From assembly GCA_958430865.1 (NCBI GenBank), contig CAUDNR010004466.1, forward strand, positions 1 to 28,732: DNA of 28,732 nucleotides. The letters are read 5' to 3'. The notes below the pieces were generated by a model. That model ran no database searches. It worked only from the letters and a program-made list of their open reading frames with translations, and was not told the origin of the DNA. Position 1 is the stretch's first letter. The number at the start of each line of letters is the position of its first letter. Below, in pieces: positions 1 to 11,442 of this stretch. This stretch comes from Entrophospora sp. SA101 (Eukaryota; Glomeromycota; Glomeromycetes; Entrophosporales; Entrophosporaceae). Position numbers and translations under genes: made by a program.

Positions 1-35
1 ATATGATCGTCACTTTATGTCACATTTAGTGTTAA

Positions 36-55
36 AATCGAAAGTCCACTATGCT
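36..55 (+). repeat. 20-bp direct repeat, upstream copy
   Basis: This 20-mer (AATCGAAAGTCCACTATGCT) recurs exactly at 1091-1110, where the downstream NRAMP fragment loses similarity to its family. The downstream copy is bracketed by an 8-bp direct repeat (gttacacg at 1083-1090 and 1111-1118). This upstream copy has no such flanks, so it is the more likely source. Confidence 0.75.
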
Positions 56-250
56 TGTAACATAGGAATTAATTCAAGTTGACAAAATATCATTCATTCA
101 TTATTATATAATAATAGAAAAAAACTCTTAAAACCTATCGAATCACACACACACACATATACTTCATAATTCCTTTAAACTATTACTTTCAGCCATCAAG
201 TCAAAATAAACTCACATCTTTTAACTCATTCGTCTTTAACAATATACAAA

Positions 251-1146
251 ATGCCACCAGAAGAAATTTCAACAGATTCTGCTACACCACTTATAAATCT
301 TAGTTCAAGTAATGTAGACGTAGAAAATGAAATTATAGATGGCTCTTCAGATCACGATGTTTATAATTTTATAGAAAATGGTGACAAACTGATTGAAGCT
401 GAAGTAGATACTGGCGATGTACAAAGTGGATTTTCATGGTCAAAGTTATGGAAATATACTGGTCCCGGTAAATATAAATATATTTAAATAGATCTGTGAG
501 ATTGTTACATTCAGTGTGAATTATATATGCAAATAAAATTTTTTAACAAAGGTGTTATATTTAAATAAAGCCTTATGCATGAATTTTTAGAACTTTCAAA
601 ATTTTATTTTTGGTATATTATATATACTTATAATATTTAAAATTATATATAGGGTTTTTAATGTCTGTGGCATACCTTGATCCTGGAAACTTAGAGGCTG
701 ATTTACAAACAGGTGCTGTTGCAGGTTATTCCTTGGTAAATATGAAATTTTTTTTAAATTTTTTATTTGGAGAGAATTGCAATTAATCAATTCAATCTAA
801 TCAAACAACCACGTTAATTTATTCATTCACATAGCTCTGGCTTCTATTGTATGCACATTTAGCCGGTCTATTAATACAGTGTTTATCAGCTAGAGTTGGT
901 GTGGTAACGGGAAAGCATTTAGCTCAATTAATAAGACAATATTATTCACGTCCTGTATCAATATTACTTTGGGTAATAACTGAGATAGCTATTGTCGGTT
1001 CTGATATACAAGAGATAGTTGGTACTGCAATAGCATTAAAAATTATTTTCGGATTGCCTTTATGGATTGGTACAATAGTCACGTTACACGAATCGAAAGT
1101 CCACTATGCTGTTACACGGATTATATATGCGGAATATTCATTTTAA
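251..1146 (+). pseudogene. Truncated NRAMP divalent metal transporter
   Basis: Exons 251-467, 653-735 and 835-1146 join in phase to give 203 codons plus stop. The protein has an acidic cytosolic N-terminus of about 72 residues, then the NRAMP core. That core includes the helix-1 metal-binding signature DPGN (in [13 protein letters not shown]), helix 2 (AGLLIQCLSARVGVVTGK) and helix 3 (ITEIAIVGSDIQEIVGTAIA). NRAMP proteins are proton-coupled Mn2+/Fe2+ importers of about 450-600 residues with 10-12 helices. Here similarity stops near residue 180 (GLPLWIGTIVT). About 20 unrelated codons and a stop follow, at the point where a 20-bp repeat is inserted. No later NRAMP helices are visible in the following kilobase. 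I read it as a truncated, probably non-functional copy. The family call is secure; whether it is transcribed is unknown. Confidence 0.85.
1083..1118 (+). repeat. 20-bp repeat copy flanked by 8-bp direct repeats
   Basis: The second copy of the 20-mer (1091-1110) lies exactly between two copies of gttacacg (1083-1090 and 1111-1118). The layout looks like a short templated insertion with a target duplication. It lies in the last exon of the NRAMP fragment, close to where similarity to the family ends. Confidence 0.7.
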
Positions 1147-2434
1147 ACGAGAATTTTTTCAAATTAAAATAGTTTACATCACTAAGTCTTGATTTATTTT
1201 AATAGTCAAAAAAAATAGCATAATAGGAAAAGTCGGGGGCATACAAACAAGTGACGTTCAAAAGAACCAATATAACTATAGAAGATGCAAATTATCCAAA
1301 TGAGACCAACGAATGCAATAGATCTTTAACACTGACGTTTGGGTTGCTCAATGAATCTTGGAAATGACTTAACGCACTCCAAAGATAAGCTTGTAGTAAT
1401 CAATCACATATTCAAATTTGTCGAACTGGAAGAGATTAGAACAGAATACCAATATCACTAATAGAAAATACAACTTAATGGCCCTTGAATCCTATTCACT
1501 CTGAAATAATACTGATATTACTAATAGAAAATGCAGCTTCAGTGGATCTTGAAAACATCCTATTCGCTCTGAAATAATATCGATATTCTTATAGAAAATT
1601 CAACGTCAATGGATCTTAAAAATATCTTATTCGTTATGAGATTCTTATAGAAAATTCAACGTCAATGGATATAAAAAATAATTTTATTCATCCTAACTCA
1701 TAATATTACATAAGTTAGTTCATCCATATCATAATCTTTGTAAATTATTTAGATCAAATAAAAATAGGCTTGTAATTATTCAATGTTCTGGTCTTCATTA
1801 CTTGATTTTTTAATATTCTTAAGAAGCAGAGGGAAAGCTAATCTATATCAACTGTCCACAATTGACTATTATACTGAAATTAATCTTCATGGTACTCGAG
1901 ATGACTTTACTACATAGCAAATTATTATAATCATTCAAAAAAGGAATCATTTAGAAATAATTCATGGTGCATTGGATTCATCTCATTTGGTAATAAATTC
2001 AAGAAATATATAATAATTGTCAATTCCTTAATATAAAAAAGTAATTATAGAATAATTCATAAATAAATTTAATAATAACAATGATGAAAAATTTAAATTC
2101 AACCCTTTATAAAATATAAAACGAGGAGGGATCACGTAAAAGTATTGCTAAGGCATTCTTGGATTACCCCTTTGAAAGTACGGTACGGTTTTATTGGAAA
2201 GTCCAAACATTTTAATTACAAAAGTTGTTATACTTTCTTCAATGATTTTGGATTTTTTATAAGCAAGCATTTACATTATTATTATTGAGGGGAGCCCCTG
2301 AAATCTTTGTTGCGGTTTTAGTCTATTTATAGTGATCTTCTTATATTATTATCTATTTTAATCCTTTTTTTTTTTGCTTGCTTTTTTATTTTAAAAGAAA
2401 ATTTTTTTTTTTGATATAAATACATAGTTATAAA
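1147..2434. other. AT-rich spacer before the helicase gene
   Basis: No ORF or RNA gene was recognised here. The left part holds a degenerate minisatellite (annotated separately). The right part ends in poly-T tracts (2366-2375 and 2402-2412) just before the DBP2 start codon and presumably contains its promoter and 5' leader. Confidence 0.5.
1265..1690 (+). repeat. Degenerate minisatellite, about 56-67 bp unit
   Basis: Units share a core like ctaatagaaaatgcaacttcaatgg followed by tcttgaaaaca-tcctattcgctctgaaataat. The core starts at 1457, 1521, 1588 and 1644, so spacing is 64, 67 and 56 bp. A more diverged unit begins near 1269. The units differ by substitutions and small indels, unlike the perfect duplications elsewhere in the window, so the array is old. 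Confidence 0.7.
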
Positions 2435-5756
<3,322 letters not shown>

Positions 5757-6042
5757 AAAGAAATTCTAATTGAACATTTATTATATATGTTTATGCAAGT
5801 ATTATAATTAAAAAAGAACAATGTAATTAGATTTTTTTTTAATTTTATATATTGTATTTAAAAAAGTTATTTTATTTTTCAAAAAAAAAAAATAGATTTT
5901 TATTTTATTTTATTATATAGAAAATAAATTGTTAATAAAAAAAATTTGTTTTTGTGTTACTATTTACATAAAATCAAAATCAAAATTTTTTCTTGATTAT
6001 CTTCCAACAATATAACAATAATTATATAAAAAAATTAAAAAT

Positions 6043-6878
6043 ATGGGTGTACCTACCAACGATAATACCGATAATACCGATAATACTGCTACTAGTACTA
6101 CTACTACAGCAGATCAAAATATTACCGATACCATTACAAATATAGATAGCGATAATAAAAAACAAAAAAAAATTGATAGTAAATATCATCGTATTGCGCT
6201 TGGCGATATCACACCAAATAATTTAGGTCAGCTTAAACGTTTAAATAGTGTATTATTTCCAGTAAATTATAGTGAAAAATTTTATAAAGATGTATTAGAA
6301 GTTGGTGAATTTGCCAAATTTGGTAAGATGTCAATTATTATTTTTTGGGAGAGTTATATATATATATATATATTTATCTATTCTTTTTTTCAAAAAAAAA
6401 AAAGCATATTTTAATGATGCTTGTGTTGGAGCTGTATGTTGTCGTAAAGAACCAATTGATGGTGGTGGTGGTACCGCAACATCATCACTTGATCAATCAA
6501 AACTTTATATTATGACATTAGGAGTTTTGGCTCCATATCGTAAATTAGGATTAGGTAATAATAATAATAATACTGGCTTTTTTTTTCTTTTTTTCTTTAG
6601 TTGATTAAAGTAAATTTTTTTTTGTGGAATGGGTTTAATTAGGCTCTAAGCTATTACAACATATTTTAAACCATGCAACAAGTATAAATAATAATAATAA
6701 TAATCAACAACAACAATCATTGAAGACCTTTACTGAAATTTATTTACATGTACAAATATCAAATGAAGAAGCTTTAGATTTTTATAAAAAATATAAGTTT
6801 GAAATTACTGGAGTTGAAGAAAATTATTATAAAAAAATTACTCCAACAAATGCATATATTTTGAGCAAAAAATTATAA
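6043..6878 (+). CDS. NAA50: N-alpha-acetyltransferase 50 (NatE catalytic subunit)
   Basis: Exons 6043-6322, 6405-6554 and 6643-6878 give 221 codons plus stop. Residues 1 to about 45 are a Thr/Asn/Asp-rich extension absent from human NAA50 (169 residues). The GNAT domain follows: RIALGDITPNNLGQLKRLN, FPVNYSEKFYKDVLEVGE, AYFNDACVGAVCCR, LYIMTLGVLAPYRKLGLG and YLHVQISNEEALDFYKKY. The R-K-L-G-L-G segment is the acetyl-CoA pyrophosphate-binding motif (R/Q-x-x-G-x-G/A). The Tyr of LYIMTLG and the His of YLHVQ match the catalytic pair known in NAA50. The enzyme acetylates N-terminal Met-x substrates on or near ribosomes and is linked to sister-chromatid cohesion. An Asn/Gln run (coded near 6690-6715) expands the loop before the YLHVQ strand. 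The gene is convergent with NAP1. Confidence 0.95.
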
Positions 6879-7280
6879 TACAATTTTATTTTTTTTATGC
6901 AATAAAAGATTTACTACATTATTATTTATTTGCTTTTATTTGAATTTGAGTTTTAAAAAAAGATTACTATAAAAAGAAAAAGAAATCATTAAAAGAATGA
7001 TAATGATATGCGTAAAAATACTGAAGCTTGATATCAATCAACTTACACAAATCTCAATCATATTGCTTTGTCACATCTTTTCATTGTTGTTTACATTCGG
7101 GTATTTCTATCAAAATAGGTATATGTTGGTAATAAAGTTAATAATAAACATTAATCAATCACCAAAAAATCAATTGAAAACTTGATATTTACCCACTTTC
7201 CCGCTCTTTCCAATTGCCTATAAAAAAATACATATAATTATTAAAAGATCATTGAAAGAATAAATCCCACTTTAGAGTAT
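6879..7280. other. Convergent spacer between NAA50 and NAP1
   Basis: About 400 bp between two stop codons. An AATAAA-type sequence (aataaaag near 6901) lies just past the NAA50 stop and could serve 3'-end formation. A 62-codon ORF at 6997-7185 has no recognisable domain and is probably chance. Confidence 0.45.
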
Positions 7281-8707
7281 TTATTTATTTACATTAGCAT
7301 TTTTACTATCATCATCATCATCGTCGTCATCGTCATCGTCATCATCAAGCCCATCATCGTCATCATCAAGCTCATCGTTATCCTCAAAATCATCATCACT
7401 GCTATAATCAAATGTTTCCTCATATTTTAAAGCTTTGCCAGTGTACCAATCGATAGCATGAGGAATAAGTTTATCTTTTAATTCTTCACCAATCTGATAA
7501 TCAATTTCCAATTGTAGATCTAAATCATCGTCGTCGTCGTCGTCTTCATCATCATCTAATTTACTTGGTGGGATTGGTGGACTGAAAAATTTAAAGAATG
7601 AATCTACTGGTACTGTAGTTTTCACTATACGAGATTTTTTTGTACCTAGAAATCAAAAAATCAAAACCAAAATCAGTATCATAATAACTCAATAATAATA
7701 GTAATAGTAATAATGATGATTATGATTATGATTATGATTATGATTATGATTATGAGATAAATACTTTTATGTTTTTGTTTTTTTGTTTCTATTTTAACAG
7801 TAAGATTTTTTCCTAGCCTCCAATTTATTTTTTCGCCTTCAGCGTGATCGTAAATAAAATCACCACCATACCCAGGTTCTTCTTGATAATAATAGGTTTT
7901 TGATAAAGTTTTGTTTGTAAAGAAAGGATTTTTTTCGTCAAATTCAAATTCTAATTTAAACCCTGGTTTTTCTTCAAGATATAACATTCTAATATCAACC
8001 AGATGTTTTAATGCTTCTTCATCTTGCTCAGTAATCAAGTTTTCAATACTTTCTACGTTTTTCATGGCTGTAAGCCAAAATTCAGGAATTCCTTTACTAG
8101 GATTGCAAACTTCTTGTGTTTTTTTATCCTTTTCGGTATCTTTATCTAGAGTACCTTTTTCAGTATCTTTTTCTTCAGTATCTTTTGCTAGAGTACCTTT
8201 TTCAGTATCTTTTTCTTCAGTATCTTTTTCTTCAGTACCTTTTTCAGTATCTTTTTCTTCAGTACCTTTTTCTTCGATATCATTCTTCTCAGTATCATTT
8301 TCTTTAGCGTCATTCTTTTCAGTGTCTTCTCCCTTAGTATCAATTTTCTTTTCTTTAATATCTTTTTCTTTGATAGTATCCTTTTCAGCCTCTTTCTCCT
8401 CCTCTTCATCTATTTTAGTTCCTGCTTCCACAGCTTCTTCTGATGGCTCACAATCCCCACGTACAATTTTTGAACGAACATCATATAAAGGTTTATATAG
8501 TTCCGAGTATTTTTTTTCAACAGCTAAAATCTCTTGTTGAAATTTTGCTTCTAATTTCGCGTGTTCTTGTTGATAATACTTCAATGCATTTACTCGTTTC
8601 TTAACAGGTTCAGATAAATTTTCGATGTAACTTGATTTCTTCCCTATTAGTGTATCAAGTTTACTTTGAAGAAGAGAAACTAAGTGAGGTGAAGGAGTTG
8701 CCATCAT
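7281..8707 (-). CDS. NAP1: NAP1-family nucleosome assembly protein
   Basis: Exons 8707-7765 and 7645-7281 join in frame to 435 codons plus stop. The start is the first ATG (8707); the frame is open further upstream but only from a TTG. The order is a long N-terminal dimerisation helix (about 30-90), a Lys/Glu/Asp/Thr repeat insert (about 110-200), then the histone-binding core. The core has GIPEFWLTAMKNVE, EEKPGFKLEFEFDEKNPFF, YGGDFIYDHAEGEKINW, VPVDSFFKFFSPP and KDKLIPHAIDWYTGKAL. A poly-acidic tail of Asp runs ends the protein. NAP1 shuttles H2A-H2B and assists nucleosome assembly. The insert lies where yeast Nap1 has an acidic accessory region, but here it is made of tandem repeats. The first 437 nt of the CDS are duplicated upstream on this strand (9005-9441). 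Confidence 0.93.
7712..7756 (+). repeat. Hexanucleotide microsatellite in the NAP1 intron
   Basis: About seven copies of tgatta/atgatt occur in the single NAP1 intron (7646-7764). The array ends about 8 bp from the GT donor at 7763-7764 (minus strand). Confidence 0.85.
8110..8275 (-). repeat. Coding minisatellite in NAP1 (K/E/D/T repeats)
   Basis: Tandem units of about 15-18 nt (cagtatctttttctt on the + strand) code EKDTE, EKGTE and related peptides. A higher-order period (...EKGTLAKDTE EKDTEKGTLDKDTE...) is visible. All unit lengths are multiples of three. The array's 5' edge on the coding strand coincides with the breakpoint of the 734-bp duplication. Confidence 0.85.
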
Positions 8708-9738
8708 TAATGTAAAAAAAAAAGAGCCAAATTTCACAAAATCTAATTGGACCCCTAGATCTACTTGAACACGCCAAAATGGGAAGAGCAAAAAAATTCG
8801 ATTATTTAAATATATATATATATTTATTATTTATTGGTTTATAAACATTACATATTATGTACGTCTATATAAAAAAAAAAAATTAAAACAGTAAATTCAT
8901 TAACTAACAATAATTTTATATTAATTTAATATGCAGACATTTCATTAACAGAATCTAAAGAATCCATTGAAGAACTTCTTCTATGTTTATAATATTGATG
9001 TACATCTTCGATATCATTCTTCTCAGTATCATTTTCTTTAGCGTCATTCTTTTCAGTGTCTTCTCCCTTAGTATCAATTTTCTTTTCTTTAATATCTTTT
9101 TCTTTGATAGTATCCTTTTCAGCCTCTTTCTCCTCCTCTTCATCTATTTTAGTTCCTGCTTCCACAGCTTCTTCTGATGGCTCACAATCCCCACGTACAA
9201 TTTTTGAACGAACATCATATAAAGGTTTATATAGTTCCGAGTATTTTTTTTCAACAGCTAAAATCTCTTGTTGAAATTTTGCTTCTAATTTCGCGTGTTC
9301 TTGTTGATAATACTTCAATGCATTTACTCGTTTCTTAACAGGTTCAGATAAATTTTCGATGTAACTTGATTTCTTCCCTATTAGTGTATCAAGTTTACTT
9401 TGAAGAAGAGAAACTAAGTGAGGTGAAGGAGTTGCCATCATTAATGTAAAAAAAAAAGAGCCAAATTTCACAAAATCTAATTGGACCCCTAGATCTACTT
9501 GAACACGCCAAAATGGGAAGAGCAAAAAAATTCGATTATTTAAATATATATATATATTTATTATTTATTGGTTTATAAACATTACATATTATGTACGTCT
9601 ATATAAAAAAAAAAAATTAAAACAGTAAATTCATTAACTAACAATAATTTTATATTAATTTAATATGCAGACATTTCATTAACAGAATCTAAAGAATCCA
9701 TTGAAGAACTTCTTCTATGTTTATAATATTGATGTACA
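8271..9738. repeat. Perfect 734-bp tandem duplication (two copies)
   Basis: Copy 1 is 8271-9004 and copy 2 is 9005-9738. Matching runs from 8271/9005 to 9005/9739, so junction homology is one base. I found no mismatch, even in the 10-A and 12-A runs and the TA microsatellite. Each unit carries, reading the minus strand, the last about 79 bp of the receptor CDS, the 218-bp spacer with the NAP1 promoter, and the first about 437 bp of NAP1 coding sequence. Confidence 0.95.
8926..9441 (-). CDS. Chimeric ORF: NAP1 N-terminus fused to receptor C-tail
   Basis: The duplication joins NAP1 codons to the last codons of the seven-helix receptor in the same frame, with the fusion at about 9005. From the ATG at 9441 (same position as the NAP1 start) it runs 171 codons to the receptor's own stop. 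About 145 residues are NAP1, including the dimerisation helix and part of the Lys/Glu/Asp repeat. The last 26 are the receptor tail (HQYYKHRRSSSMDSLD...). It has a full copy of the NAP1 upstream region and sits before a copy of the receptor 3' flank, so it could be expressed. It lacks the whole histone-binding core. It could equally be a silent by-product or an assembly artefact. Confidence 0.5.
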   Translation of the reverse strand: MMATPSPHLVSLLQSKLDTLIGKKSSYIENLSEPVKKRVNALKYYQQEHAKLEAKFQQEILAVEKKYSELYKPLYDVRSKIVRGDCEPSEEAVEAGTKIDEEEEKEAEKDTIKEKDIKEKKIDTKGEDTEKNDAKENDTEKNDIEDVHQYYKHRRSSSMDSLDSVNEMSAY

Positions 9739-11442
9739 TGAATATTAACAGTAGTTTGTGGTAAAGACATTAATGATGCAAGATATGATGGGTCATTAAC
9801 ATTCAAATTCAAACCCACATTGTTTAGTATATTATTTGTGTCGTTGTTAGCTGGAGGATTTAATATGGTAATCGTTGAAGGATTATAACAATATTTTTGC
9901 TGTAATTCATGTAATTTCGATATTTCTTTTTGCTGTTTCCGTTGCGATTTTTGTTGTTCCAATTGAGATTTCTGTTTCTTATCAAGGAGGAAAGTGCGCA
10001 CAAACCATTTCATAGCTTTATTCTTGTTCAACATTGATGATTTTTGTTGTTGGCTAAGTTGTGAATTTGTCATATAACCAAGAGCAAACGAATTTTGGGT
10101 TAATGTTGGAGAAGTGGTGTTGGTTGATTGAGGGTATATTGTACTATTATACTTGGAATTAAAATTTTTATTGCTATTACTGATGCTACTGTTACTACTG
10201 CTAAAAGATGCCGTTGTATCTGTTGGAGTATTTGATGAAAATTTATAGCCAGGTGACATCGGTGGAGTGTTGAGAGAAAAGCCTGTCTTACTAGAATCAA
10301 TACCACCGTTGCTGAGAAGCGGTCTTACAACTCCATAACTATCCACCAAATCTTTTTTACACTTTCTAAAAGCATTATGTAAAGCTGGATCAAATAAAAA
10401 TGCAATACAATTAAAAAATCCAGGTAAGCATGATCCAATAATTGACCATAAGATCAAAGGCAGAGGTTCGCTTTTAAGATCCTTGTTAATTGAACTATAC
10501 ATAGTAAGCACCACAATGCCGCTTACGCTCAATAGAGGTATTATGGAATAAAGAGCAATACGACTAACTAATTTTAATAATAATATTTTTTTATCTCTAG
10601 CTTTTGCTGTCAATGTTGTATTACTTTTTGAAGTAGTTATAACTTCTGCCAGTTTTCGATGTTCAAAGATTAATTTACACACCACAACCATCAACACAAC
10701 AGTGCAATAAACCATCGAGATTGTTATTGGAACGAAAAAAGTTGCAAATTTCCACCATTTTGTTTCTTCGGAAAAGCTATTCCGATATAAACATTCGCGA
10801 GCATCAGTATCATATCCAAAAACTTTATAGATTAGTGGCGGTACGTTTATTATTGATGCAAGCAGAACTGCTACTGGGATATACCATCTGTCCGAAAAAC
10901 TCGAAACTTTTTTTCTATGAAGAAATACAATCTAAAGGGAGATATACAGGATAGAAGAAAAAGAATATTATTATTATTTTACGAAATTTAAATTTACACG
11001 CCCACACACGCAATTTAGTTACTTGGTTAATTAATATTACCTGTAAATTAAATGCTATCATAACAGTTAGAAGCAAATATAATAGAGGAAGAAAACTCAT
11101 CGCAAATCCAATAGCTGTACATATTGGGTCATCGAGAGGTATCCGAAGTGTATATGCCAACACGGCTCCACCGGTCAATATATCCACAAAGGAAATCATC
11201 GCAGTCAATCTTAGTGACACGCGATTAACTAATTTTCTATCATAAAACCACATAATAGTCATTATCAATAATACCAAGAATCCAGATGAAATACTGACAA
11301 CACTCAGGTACAAATTCAATTTATGCAAAATTGTATCTAATTGTTGACGTTTAACATCATCATCAAAACTTGTATTCTCGGGATAATCTTCGTAAGGAGC
11401 ATTTGGATCGTTGTATGGATTATAACCAGTATCGTTACTCAT
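9660..11442 (-). CDS. Seven-transmembrane receptor, fungal cAMP-receptor/Git3-like
   Basis: Exons 11442-11041 and 10931-9660 (intron 109 bp) give 557 codons plus stop. An acidic N-terminus (residues 1-40) with an N-glycosylation site (NTS) precedes seven hydrophobic helices at about 44-67, 77-99, 108-137, 150-172, 195-220, 251-278 and 291-314. Cys108 at the start of helix 3 and Cys181 in the loop after helix 4 could form the conserved disulphide. Helix 7 has the segment PGFFNCIAFLFDPA. The cytosolic tail of about 240 residues is Ser/Asn/Gln-rich and holds a Gln/Lys coiled-coil stretch (KKQKSQLEQQKSQRKQQ). The topology fits a G-protein-coupled receptor of the Dictyostelium cAR/fungal Git3 type that signals through a G-alpha subunit. 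The ligand cannot be told from sequence, and the subfamily is tentative. The last about 79 bp are duplicated at 8926-9004. Confidence 0.8.

Noticed and set aside
7911..8540. 209-codon plus-strand ORF rich in Ser and Phe
   Set aside because: It is the antisense shadow of the NAP1 coding region and its K/E/D/T repeats; the minus-strand frame has clear NAP1 homology.
8708..8791. Upstream extension of NAP1 (LFPFWRVQVDLG...)
   Set aside because: The extension begins only at a TTG codon; the first ATG is at 8707 and fits the NAP1 N-terminus.
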